Source: Sporosarcina luteola
GTDB lineage: Bacteria > Bacillota > Bacilli > Bacillales_A > Planococcaceae
DNA: 64,000 bases
Direction of reading: 5' to 3'
NCBI RefSeq assembly: GCF_023715535.1
Contig: NZ_JAMBOI010000012.1
Span: 18,498 to 82,497 of the forward strand
Positions 55,694-64,000 of this stretch are shown here, in pieces. The notes beneath the pieces were generated by a model. It did not search any database. It saw only the letters and a list, made by a program, of their open reading frames with translations, and had not been told where the DNA came from. Every line of letters begins with the position of its first letter. Position 1 is the first letter of the stretch. A program made the position numbers and the translations under genes.

Positions 55694-56175
55694 TAATCCT
55701 GGTCACCTTCCATTGATTTTTGTATGTGTTCATCCAACAGTTCAAACTCTTCTGTATAATAGAATGTACCATATTGCACGCCCATTTGGGAGACTGCAAA
55801 TAATAAATTCGTTCGGTCTCCTTCCGCCATCGGAAGTATCTTCAGGCTTTCGACAGGATGCCATTCGAGCAGGCCTTCCCTGTTTGATTCATAAGGAGTG
55901 CCTAGTAGATCCCGCGCAACGAACGTGTACAGCATCCATTCGTTCAGTAATTCTTTTGTTTCCTTATCTACGATCATCATTGTGTAGATGCCTTTAATAT
56001 GCGGTTGGACGGGGGTTGCTCCGGTTTCTTCCTCGAACTCCCGGATGGCGGCATCGTAAATCGATTCACCCGGATCCATCTTGCCACCCGGCGCCACGTA
56101 CCAGTCCCGTCTCGGTTTTTTCAATAATAGCACTTGGTTGTCTTTTACTACTAATAAATTTGCGATTCTCTGCAT
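55693..56175 (-). CDS. Nudix hydrolase (YvcI-like, 8-oxo-dGTP diphosphatase type)
   Basis: A 160-residue protein with the Nudix box [20 protein letters not shown] then [22 protein letters not shown] before it, and a C-terminal [16 protein letters not shown] region as in YvcI. It heads the rapZ-glmR-whiA-crh operon. Of two in-frame ATGs, the second (56175) has better spacing (nine bases) from GAGG. The substrate is inferred from the family only. Confidence 0.9.
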   Translation of the reverse strand: MQRIANLLVVKDNQVLLLKKPRRDWYVAPGGKMDPGESIYDAAIREFEEETGATPVQPHIKGIYTMMIVDKETKELLNEWMLYTFVARDLLGTPYESNREGLLEWHPVESLKILPMAEGDRTNLLFAVSQMGVQYGTFYYTEEFELLDEHIQKSMEGDQD

Positions 56176-56239
56176 GACCATTTCCTCACTTCTATCAATG
56201 CGCTAATTCCCATTATACAATGTTTTGAAAGCAAACGAC

Positions 56240-56283
56240 AAAAAAAGAAGACCACCTGCCGTTTGAAGGGCAGATCGTCTTTA
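56240..56283 (-). terminator. Terminator of trxB
   Basis: AAAGACGATCTGCC / GGCAGGTGGTCTTCTTT on the reverse strand with a loop of eight and a T run; it separates trxB from the downstream Nudix operon. Confidence 0.85.
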
Positions 56284-56399
56284 AAATGTTGCTATATTAA
56301 AAAGGGGGGTCAATTGATATTCTTATCATAACCTTTTTGTATTGCAGTTCGATTACAACAACATTAAGGATACATTAAGCTTTTTTCAACCCTATAAGA

Positions 56400-57353
<954 letters not shown>

Positions 57354-57445
57354 TTATCCTCCTCCAGTACATATACCACTGTCCAAATCGTATAAGATTC
57401 CGTGGAGCCAATCAATATATATGCCTACACGATCATGGGTTGCAC

Positions 57446-58969
57446 TTACACATTGAACTGAGGCAAAAACTCGATCAGCTCGCTGACATATTTCGTTAAT
57501 GTAGGCACAGATATGCCGTAATTTTTGGCTATGGAGTTTTTTGTAACCCCTTTATATCGGGAAGATTGGAACATATAATCTGCCGCTGCCGCCAATGCTG
57601 CAGGATTCCTGAATGGATAGGAGCGCATGAGACCTACTTCACAAAGGGTGAACCACATTTGAAAAAGATGGGTCCCTTGCCGCTCTAACGGCTTATACTT
57701 TTCATAAAGCAATTCCGTCGTTTCCAGGGCGCGCATGAAGGAATGATCAAACGCATTTTCCGTTGTGAATTCATAGTCGAGACTGTGCGCCAAAAACAAT
57801 TGCTCAATGACACTTAGTTTATCGAGATCGATATACGTAGGATGTGAAATGATCTCCTGTTTATGTGCGGATTTCCCTAACAAATAAAACCCTAACAGTC
57901 TTTCACTTCTATACTTATTCGTAATTTTGCTTAATAAAAATTCACGGTCCTGTTCATAGGACTCCGGTTTCGCAGACGGATGCACGTCTTTCCACGGTTC
58001 AAAGCCAGCCTTGGTCGGATCCAGTTCAACAAGCTTTTCATACGATTCCTTCGCCGCTTGTTCCTGACCTGAAAAATAAGCGGAATGCGCAAGCCAGAAG
58101 TAATAGCCTGCATCCCCTTCAAAGCCCCGTTTCTGCAAACTTCTAAGCCAACCGTACGCTTCCTTATGCTTTCCGACCAATGCAAATGTAGCCCCTAATT
58201 TATAGCGGTGCACAAATTGATAAGGTTTTATTTTCATGAGGAGTTCGAGCATTGCGTCCAATTCCTCTTTATCTTTCTCATAATAATAAAAGACGGCGAG
58301 ATTGCACAATGCATGAAGATTCCCTTTGTCTTTAGCGAGCACATCAGCCAGCAATTCCTTCGCAGGCTCGATTTTGCCGATATAAAAATAGGCGAGAGCA
58401 AGGTTATTATGAGCGGCCCAAAAATCAGGATAATCGACGATGATCGACTCCAAAATTTCAATTGCCTCTTCAAACCCGCCTTCTTCCATAAGTCTTCTAG
58501 CTTTCTCCTGAAGAAAATACACTTCACCATCCGGTATTTCCTCTTCACTGAAAAAGCCTTCCTCCTGTTCCGCAAAATCGATGATTTCCATCGAATCATC
58601 GGCCAGAGGTCCATCGGGGGCTAGGGCTATATACTTTTCCGCATAAATCTTCGCGTCACGAAGAAGGCCCAGATGAGCATGGACTTCCGCCAAATAAAAG
58701 ATGATATCCTCTTCTTCCGGATCGAGACCATGCGCTGCCGCCAAAATTTCATACGCTTCCTCAAACATGCCTTCTTCCATGATGAGAATGCCATACTGCA
58801 TAAGGATGAGTGGATCATTCGGGCTCAGTTCAACCGCCCGCTGCAAGTATTTATGGGCATCATCAAAGCGTTCCCGCTGCATAGCTTTAACGCCTTTCTG
58901 ATAGTAGAATTCACCGTCCGGGATAAAAGAAATGACTTTCTTATCTATGTTCCTATACTTTTTGTCCAA
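57446..58969 (-). CDS. Tetratricopeptide repeat protein (YvcD-like)
   Basis: A 507-residue soluble protein with at least five TPR units in the first 330 residues (GVKAMQRERFDDAHKYLQRA; MEEGMFEEAYEILAAAHGLD; LAEVHAHLGLLRDAKIYAEK; AHNNLALAYFYIGKIEPAKE; WLAHSAYFSGQEQAAKESYE). A distinct C-terminal domain ends in an HTH-like NSIAKNYGISVPTLTKYVSE. TPRs mediate protein contacts; the final HTH suggests a regulator. The start is TTG with GGAGG seven bases before it. Gene order next to trxB matches B. subtilis yvcD. Confidence 0.88.
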   Translation of the reverse strand: MDKKYRNIDKKVISFIPDGEFYYQKGVKAMQRERFDDAHKYLQRAVELSPNDPLILMQYGILIMEEGMFEEAYEILAAAHGLDPEEEDIIFYLAEVHAHLGLLRDAKIYAEKYIALAPDGPLADDSMEIIDFAEQEEGFFSEEEIPDGEVYFLQEKARRLMEEGGFEEAIEILESIIVDYPDFWAAHNNLALAYFYIGKIEPAKELLADVLAKDKGNLHALCNLAVFYYYEKDKEELDAMLELLMKIKPYQFVHRYKLGATFALVGKHKEAYGWLRSLQKRGFEGDAGYYFWLAHSAYFSGQEQAAKESYEKLVELDPTKAGFEPWKDVHPSAKPESYEQDREFLLSKITNKYRSERLLGFYLLGKSAHKQEIISHPTYIDLDKLSVIEQLFLAHSLDYEFTTENAFDHSFMRALETTELLYEKYKPLERQGTHLFQMWFTLCEVGLMRSYPFRNPAALAAAADYMFQSSRYKGVTKNSIAKNYGISVPTLTKYVSELIEFLPQFNV

Positions 58970-58983
58970 TCAAATTCCTCCGA

Positions 58984-59016
58984 AAAAAATTAGAAGGAAC
59001 GCTTACACGTTCCTCC
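58984..59016 (-). terminator. Terminator of the hprK operon
   Basis: Reverse strand GGAACG(tgtaag)CGTTCC extended by GGA/TTC, followed by TAATTTTTTT, after the acyltransferase stop. Confidence 0.85.
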
Positions 59017-59059
59017 AATCAGTTGGCTTCATTATATCATAACTTCTAGTTCCGTCATC

Positions 59060-59599
59060 CTATTTCTTGTCAATATCCGATTGTTGGGAAGCTCTTCGAC
59101 GCTCCTCCAATTGTTCGGCCGTGTATATGATCCGTACCGGATTACCGCCTGCCATGGCGCCTGCAGGAATATCCCGGTTGACAAGCGAAGCCGCCGATAC
59201 GATTGCACCATCCCCGATTTCCACGCCGGGAAGGATTGTCGTATTCGCACCGATCATCACACGGTCGCCGATGACAACATCGCCGATCCGGTATTCTTCT
59301 ATCAGATACTCATGAGCGAGAATCGTCGTATTGAAACCGATAATCGAATTGTTGCCGACCGTAATCCGCTCGGGAAACATTGTATCGGGCATGACCATCA
59401 ATGCGAATGAAGTTTTTTCACCTATCTTCATTCCAAGAAACGTCCGATAGATGAAATTCTTCAACGGAATGAAAGGCGTGTATCGCCCGATTTGGATGAA
59501 GATGAAGTTCTTCGCTACTTTGAAAAACGAAACAGTCTTATATATATGCCAAAGGGAGTTCGCGTTTCCTCCGGCAGGATATCGCTCCGTCCGTCTCAA
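59060..59599 (-). CDS. Hexapeptide-repeat acyltransferase (YvoF-like)
   Basis: A 179-residue left-handed beta-helix transferase. Hexapeptide repeats run from MPERITVGNNSIIGFNTTIL through RIGDVVIGDRVMIGANTTIL and PGVEIGDGAIVSAASLVNRD to the usual DIPAGAMAGGNPVRII. It probably O-acetylates a sugar of the envelope. The TTG start overlaps the ppaX stop (TTGA), so it is translationally coupled. The 20 or so residues before the helix contain a short hydrophobic patch but no full membrane segment. Confidence 0.88.
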   Translation of the reverse strand: MRRTERYPAGGNANSLWHIYKTVSFFKVAKNFIFIQIGRYTPFIPLKNFIYRTFLGMKIGEKTSFALMVMPDTMFPERITVGNNSIIGFNTTILAHEYLIEEYRIGDVVIGDRVMIGANTTILPGVEIGDGAIVSAASLVNRDIPAGAMAGGNPVRIIYTAEQLEERRRASQQSDIDKK

Positions 59600-60246
59600 G
59601 CTTCGACTCCGGCTGTAATCTTCAACAGGTCCGATATATGCTGCAAAACAAAATCTGGTTCCTGCTCACGGATGAACTTCTCGCCTTTTGCCGACCAAGC
59701 AACTCCGGCCGTGCGAACTCCGGCATTCTTCCCTCCGAGAATATCGTGGACATTATCGCCGATCATCAACGTTTCTGCGGGAGTCGAATTCAATCGCTCC
59801 ATTGCCAGAAGCAACGGTTCCGGATGAGGCTTCGCGTGCTGCACATCATCTAACCCGACGACCGTATCGAACAGATCTTCAGCCTCCATGAGCCGTAAAC
59901 CTTTCATGATCATATCATTTCGTTTCGTTGATACGATGGCCATTTTGTACCCTGAACTTTTCAACTGCCGCAATGTTTCGCTCACCCCATCGAATTCAGA
60001 GGCGAAAGCGTCGTGATTGGCAATATTCCACGTGCGATATTCAGCGATCAGTCGTTCCGAATTTTCAGGGTCGATACTATCAAACGTTTCCTTCAGCGTC
60101 GGCCCAAGGAACGGGAGGATGTCTTCCCTCTCGTACTTTCCCGGATAATGAGAGTTCAAAACCGTTTGGAATGTCTGGATGATCAGCTCATTCGTATCGA
60201 GCAAAGTTCCGTCGAAATCAAATAACAATGTTGTAATTTTATCCAT
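59596..60246 (-). CDS. ppaX: Pyrophosphatase PpaX (HAD family)
   Basis: A 216-residue HAD hydrolase: nucleophile motif LLFDFDGTLLDTNELI, motif II AIVSTKRN, motif III Lys in HAKPHPEPLLLAME and motif IV MIGDNVHDILGGKNAG. PpaX removes the pyrophosphate made when HprK dephosphorylates HPr-Ser-P, which explains its place in the hprK operon. The ATG at 60246 is used with GGAGG upstream; the 21 codons before it lie inside yvoD. Confidence 0.95.
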   Translation of the reverse strand: MDKITTLLFDFDGTLLDTNELIIQTFQTVLNSHYPGKYEREDILPFLGPTLKETFDSIDPENSERLIAEYRTWNIANHDAFASEFDGVSETLRQLKSSGYKMAIVSTKRNDMIMKGLRLMEAEDLFDTVVGLDDVQHAKPHPEPLLLAMERLNSTPAETLMIGDNVHDILGGKNAGVRTAGVAWSAKGEKFIREQEPDFVLQHISDLLKITAGVEA

Positions 60247-61183
60247 CGAGAATGGTAACCTCCTTCTCTCTTTTCCGTTCTGCCTGTTTCCAAATGTAAG
60301 CGACCACAATCGTCAACACGAATGCAGTAACGAGACGGATGATGAGCAGCGGCAGGATCGGAATGCCTAAAGGTACAAAAATGAGCGTATCTTCAACGAC
60401 AGCATGACAGGCAATGAGGAAAATGAAAGCGAGCGTTGCGTCCTTTTTGCTGACGCCATCTTCCTGAACCGCTTGGATCATGACGCCTGCACCGTATGCA
60501 AGACCGATGACTAGGCCTGCGACAAGCGTCATCGAAGCGTTCGGCTGTACGCCGATCACCTTCGTAAATGGTGCCAGTTTCTCCGAAAACTTCTGCAAAT
60601 AGTTGCGGTCTTTCAAAAACTGGACGACGATCATAAGCGGAATGACGATAAGCGCCAGCTGCAATACGCCAAACGACGCTTTCTGTAGACCGAGCAATCC
60701 GATTTCCAGCCATCCATCCGGAACAGCAGTCACTTCAGGCGCCATGCCGTAATGTGCTATTTCACTGCCGCCCTTCCAGAATAAATTGATAATGATGCCC
60801 GAGAACGCCGCCAAACCGAATCGCACAACGAGCACAATCCATAATTTGACTCCCACCTTCAAAGCGACTCCCGTCTCAATGAACATATTATGTGCAAAAC
60901 TGAGCATTACAGCCAAAATGAATACTTCCTTGACAGTCAGCTCGAGTGAGAGGATTCCGGCGATTCCTGCGTATAAATTCAATGCATTGCCGAGCACTAA
61001 CGGAATCGCGGCTTCCCCGCTTAATCCGAACAACCCCATGAAAGGCGAGATCAATTTGACTAGCCACGGCAAAACAGGTGTATGTTGCAAAATGACAACT
61101 AGGACAGTGATCGGGAAAATGATCTTCCCTAACGTCCACGTCGTCTTTAATCCAGCTTTCAACCCATTTCGAAGCGTCTGCAT
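60239..61183 (-). CDS. Nucleoside-recognition (Gate) domain membrane protein YvoD
   Basis: A 314-residue membrane protein with about eight helices and two Gate-type repeats: LVLGNALNLYAGIAGILSLE, LAVMLSFAHNMFIETGVALK, and VAGLVIGLAYGAGVMIQAVQ, FLIACHAVVEDTLIFVPLGI. The second half mirrors the first, a frequent feature of SpmA/SpmB-like and YvoD proteins. The function is unknown, perhaps transport. It is cotranscribed between lgt and ppaX and overlaps the ppaX start by eight bases. Confidence 0.88.
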   Translation of the reverse strand: MQTLRNGLKAGLKTTWTLGKIIFPITVLVVILQHTPVLPWLVKLISPFMGLFGLSGEAAIPLVLGNALNLYAGIAGILSLELTVKEVFILAVMLSFAHNMFIETGVALKVGVKLWIVLVVRFGLAAFSGIIINLFWKGGSEIAHYGMAPEVTAVPDGWLEIGLLGLQKASFGVLQLALIVIPLMIVVQFLKDRNYLQKFSEKLAPFTKVIGVQPNASMTLVAGLVIGLAYGAGVMIQAVQEDGVSKKDATLAFIFLIACHAVVEDTLIFVPLGIPILPLLIIRLVTAFVLTIVVAYIWKQAERKREKEVTILDG

Positions 61184-61198
61184 TTCCCCATCCCTCTT

Positions 61199-62005
61199 CT
61201 ATATATCTTGATAGTCCACGTTGACTTTCTTAATGAACCTTCTCCAAATGAATAATGAAACTGAAAATACGATTGCGATGATCGACACGATCTGTGCAGC
61301 ACGAAGATCGCCGCCGTACAAACTGTCCGTCCTCATCCCTTCGATGAAGAATCTCCCTATTGAATACCACGTCAGATAGAAAAAGAACATTTCGCCCCGC
61401 TTCAATCGGACCCTTCGTAAAAGCAGAATAATAATGAGGCCGACGACATTCCATAACGATTCATAGAGGAATGTCGGATGATACGTTACGCCGTTAATCG
61501 TCATTTGGTTCATGATCCAATCGGGAATCCACGTGTTTTTCAGAAATGTTTCCGATACAGGACCGCCATGCGCTTCCTGATTAATGAAGTTTCCCCATCG
61601 CCCGATGATTTGACCGATCAATAAGCCCGGCGCAGCAATGTCCACCACTTTCCAGAATGATACGCCACGGATTTTCGTGTAAACATATGTCGTTAAAAAG
61701 GCTCCAATCAACGCTCCATGGATGGCAATGCCACCTTCCCATATTTTGATGGCATCAATCGGGTTATCCTTATAGGAGTCCCACGTAAATATGACATAGT
61801 AGATTCTTGCGCTTATGATGGATAACGGCACCGCCCATATGAGCAGATCCGTTAAGAAATCCGGATGCATCCCACGTTTCACCATTTCTTTTTGTACGAC
61901 AAGGAATGCAAGGATGATGCCGGTTGTGATTAGTATTCCATACCACCGTATATCTATTGGCCCCAGACTGAAGGCCGTCGGATCAATCGTTAGTAAATCG
62001 AACAT
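61199..62005 (-). CDS. lgt: Prolipoprotein diacylglyceryl transferase
   Basis: A 268-residue seven-helix enzyme that moves diacylglycerol from phosphatidylglycerol to the lipobox Cys of prolipoproteins. Signatures: IRWYGILITTGIILAFLVVQ, GGIAIHGALIGAF (catalytic His), IGRWGNFINQEAHGGPVSE, HPTFLYESLWN and RFFIEGMRTDSL. It starts four bases after hprK ends. It would modify lipoproteins such as the one at 17 kb. Confidence 0.98.
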   Translation of the reverse strand: MFDLLTIDPTAFSLGPIDIRWYGILITTGIILAFLVVQKEMVKRGMHPDFLTDLLIWAVPLSIISARIYYVIFTWDSYKDNPIDAIKIWEGGIAIHGALIGAFLTTYVYTKIRGVSFWKVVDIAAPGLLIGQIIGRWGNFINQEAHGGPVSETFLKNTWIPDWIMNQMTINGVTYHPTFLYESLWNVVGLIIILLLRRVRLKRGEMFFFYLTWYSIGRFFIEGMRTDSLYGGDLRAAQIVSIIAIVFSVSLFIWRRFIKKVNVDYQDI

Positions 62006-62009
62006 TAGT

Positions 62010-62960
62010 TTACTCTATCCCCTCTACTTCAGAATTCCCTGCCTCTTGGCTGATCGCCAAATCAAGCTTTTTTGAAAACGCTTCCGCTGCATTAATACCC
62101 AACCGTTTCATCCGATAATCCATGGCCGCGACTTCAATGATGACTGATAAATTCCGCCCTGGCCTAACGGGTACAGTAAGCTTCGTCAAGTCCGAATCCA
62201 TGACTTTCATCTTTTCTTCATCGATGCCTAACCGGTCATACACTTTATCCGGATCCCATACTTCCAAATCAATGACCATGAGAATCCGTTTATCATCCTT
62301 CACCGCACTTGCACCGAACAACGTCATCATATCAATAATGCCGACACCACGGATTTCAAGCATATGACTCAGAAGCTTCGGTGCATTTCCAATCAAGACG
62401 TTCTTCGCCACTTGCCGTATTTCAACAGCATCATCCGCTACGAGACGATGGCCGCGTTTCACAAGCTCCAAAGCAGTTTCGCTCTTTCCTACACCGCTCT
62501 TTCCGGTGATCAAAACACCTATCCCGTAGACATCGACAAGCACTCCGTGAACCGTCGTCATCGGAGCCAACTGGCCTTCCAGGAAATTCGTCAACATGCC
62601 CGAAAACCGCGTAGTCGGATGCTCGGTCTGCAGCACCGCAATTCCCCGCTCTTCCGCAATTTCCTTAAGTTCAATCGGACATTCGATATTATGCGCGAGG
62701 ATGAAAGCCGGTGTTTCATTCGTGCAAAGGCGATCCATCCGACTCCAGCGTTCCGCCTCATCCAATTTGTTAAAAAAGGATATTTCCGTTTTGCCGAGCA
62801 GTTGAATCCGTGCCGACGTGTAAAAATCGAAATAGCCAGCCATTTCCAGACCTGGCCTGGAGATGTCGCTCGTAAAGATATTCCGTTCAATACCTTTCCC
62901 GCCTGCAACAATTTCAAGTCCAAAATGAGTTTGAACGTCTTCCACTGTAACAACCGACAT
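62010..62960 (-). CDS. hprK: HPr kinase/phosphorylase
   Basis: A 316-residue bifunctional enzyme that phosphorylates HPr and Crh on Ser-46 and reverses this with phosphate. N-terminal domain ([20 protein letters not shown]), catalytic P-loop [34 protein letters not shown], and the C-terminal signature [15 protein letters not shown] ... [19 protein letters not shown]. It leads the hprK-lgt-yvoD-ppaX-yvoF operon, the set order in Bacillus. AAAGGCGGCGAG precedes the ATG. Confidence 0.98.
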   Translation of the reverse strand: MSVVTVEDVQTHFGLEIVAGGKGIERNIFTSDISRPGLEMAGYFDFYTSARIQLLGKTEISFFNKLDEAERWSRMDRLCTNETPAFILAHNIECPIELKEIAEERGIAVLQTEHPTTRFSGMLTNFLEGQLAPMTTVHGVLVDVYGIGVLITGKSGVGKSETALELVKRGHRLVADDAVEIRQVAKNVLIGNAPKLLSHMLEIRGVGIIDMMTLFGASAVKDDKRILMVIDLEVWDPDKVYDRLGIDEEKMKVMDSDLTKLTVPVRPGRNLSVIIEVAAMDYRMKRLGINAAEAFSKKLDLAISQEAGNSEVEGIE

Positions 62961-63141
62961 TAGCTCGCCGCCTTTCTATGTTGAACATGCATTCGACCGC
63001 TTCACGAAGCGATAAATTTCTGTCAGTTCAAGTATCCCTGAACCCTATTTTACCACGAACGGATTCAATTGAAATGATTTCGTCCGAATTTGTCCACTAA
63101 TGATGCGAAACAGACTATATAGATGGCGAGGAGGAGATTAG

Positions 63142-63702
63142 ATGGCAACGATCATACTTGATGCAGGTCACGGACCCCTAACCCCAGGAAAACGTTCACC
63201 TGACGGAAAGCTATTGGAATACCATTTCAACGCGGAGCTGGCTGAACGGATTCGGCATTATTTGCTTCTGGAAGGGGTCGACGTCTTTTATTCGCATGAA
63301 AACAGCCGGGATGTGCCTTTAACGGAGAGGGCTGCAATTGCAAACAAGTTGGATGCAGATGCGTTCGTGTCACTCCACGCCAATGCATTCGGCAACGGTT
63401 GGAATGAAGCGCAAGGCATCGAAACGTATATGTTCCCGCAAGCGAGCAAACAAACTGCGGCATTGGTTGAACAGGTGCATCGCTCGCTGATCACAGCTTG
63501 CGGACGGAAAGACCGAGGGGTGAAAACCGCAAATTTCGCAGTGTTGAGGGAGACGCGAATGCCGGCAGTATTAGTGGAGTGCGGTTTCATGACGAATCGC
63601 GAAGAGGCGGGACTATTGCTCTCGAGTGCGTACCGCGTTCAATGCGCAAGAGCGATTAGCTTCGGTATACTGAATTGGCTCTATCATGAGAAGATCACTT
63701 AA
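63142..63702 (+). CDS. N-acetylmuramoyl-L-alanine amidase (Amidase_3)
   Basis: A 186-residue zinc amidase consisting of the catalytic domain only: ILDAGHGPLTPGKRSPDGKL (first His), E in LLEYHFNAELAERI, SLHANAFGN (second His) and catalytic Glu in VLVECGFMTNREEA. There is no signal peptide or wall-binding repeat, so it may act inside the cell, in the mother cell, or be released by lysis or a holin. GGAGGAG precedes the ATG. A 20/21-bp satellite array starts 14 bases after the stop. Confidence 0.92.
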   Translation: MATIILDAGHGPLTPGKRSPDGKLLEYHFNAELAERIRHYLLLEGVDVFYSHENSRDVPLTERAAIANKLDADAFVSLHANAFGNGWNEAQGIETYMFPQASKQTAALVEQVHRSLITACGRKDRGVKTANFAVLRETRMPAVLVECGFMTNREEAGLLLSSAYRVQCARAISFGILNWLYHEKIT

Positions 63703-63715
63703 TCGGCGGCTTGCT

Positions 63716-63864
63716 TTGAGCGCGGGGACAGGATTCTTGAGCGTGGATCCGATTTCTTGGGCGCGGGAGCAGAATTCTTGAGCGCGGATCCGATTTCTTG
63801 AGCGCGGGAGCAGAAATCTTGAGCGCCGATCCGATTTCTTGAGCGCGAGGGCAGAATTTTTGAG
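63716..63864. repeat. Alternating 21/20-bp satellite, seven units
   Basis: Units alternate between type A (21 bases, like TTGAGCGCGGGAGCAGAATT plus C) and type B (20 bases, TTGAGCGCGGATCCGATTTC) in the order A-B-A-B-A-B-A, a 41-base higher-order repeat. All share TTGAGCGCG with the 41.9 kb array read in reverse. No gene is visible from here to the window end. Confidence 0.95.
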
Positions 63865-64000
63865 TCAAGTCCATTATCTTGTGTAAATTCCCTGTCAATG
63901 CTTTCACAAAGTATTACAAAAAATATATTTGGCAATAAACAATATGCCTAGGATCCACTTGCTCGCAACTTTACTTGGAGAGGCGGGCGTGATAGCCTTG

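Overview
The window is chromosomal DNA of a low-to-moderate GC, Gram-positive, endospore-former-type Bacillales bacterium, most probably of the Planococcaceae (Sporosarcina-like). This is inferred from Bacillus-type gene orders (secG-carboxylesterase-rnr-smpB-ssrA; cggR-gap-pgk-tpiA-gpmI-eno; yvcI-rapZ-glmR-whiA-crh; hprK-lgt-yvoD-ppaX-yvoF), strong AGGAGG-type ribosome sites, many TTG/GTG starts, a CtsR box at clpP, and a tmRNA tag reading GKTNNNLAFAA. No species name can be proved from the sequence alone.

Region 1 (1-12.2 kb) is accessory and metabolic: a Bcr/CflA-type MFS exporter cut by the window edge, a purine permease, an acetyltransferase, an M50-like peptidase, small membrane proteins, Nudix and APH-like enzymes, EamA and SMR exporters, a tRNA-dihydrouridine synthase and a 2OG-Fe(II) oxygenase. 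It ends with a compact cluster: an 18-codon leader ORF, a membrane HD-GYP protein, a 22-residue Cys-Trp-Trp-Cys peptide, a terminator, and a membrane zinc-peptidase with a PqqD-like front domain. This cluster is the best candidate here for an undescribed peptide-signalling or RiPP-type system.

Region 2 (12.2-24 kb) holds a single-chain protein made of three RidA domains behind a long structured leader, the Na+/serine-threonine symporter SstT, an HTH protein with a truncated second copy at 27.9 kb, an isochorismatase-like hydrolase, two operons of tiny membrane proteins with duplicated leaders, an LTA-synthase-family enzyme and a class A PBP with a long Lys/Glu tail.

Region 3 (24-37.2 kb) is AT-rich and mosaic. 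It has a HIRAN-domain membrane protein, an Mrr-type nuclease with a MerR-like N-terminus, threonine aldolase, a zeta-toxin-like kinase with a 59-residue neighbour, a KAP-type NTPase, gene remnants (MarR, FMN reductase), a polysaccharide deacetylase and a GerMN-domain protein. It abuts ssrA and contains a full-length divergent second tmRNA copy, a third internal tmRNA fragment and a degenerate tmRNA 3'-end. This marks repeated insertion or duplication at the ssrA hotspot; no integrase remains.

Region 4 (37.2-64 kb) is conserved core: tmRNA/SmpB/RNase R/SecG, the glycolytic operon with CggR, glutaredoxin, LemA/TPM pair, ClpP with a CtsR operator, tRNA-Arg(CCG), Crh-WhiA-GlmR-RapZ-Nudix, TrxB, a TPR protein, the HprK-Lgt-PpaX operon and an amidase. 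HPr kinase and Crh (carbon catabolite control), CggR (glycolytic flux) and GlmR/RapZ (carbon-to-cell-wall control) lie close together.

Five intergenic sites carry minisatellites with a 20-bp period, built from related TTGAG-containing units, a recurrent feature that no gene explains.
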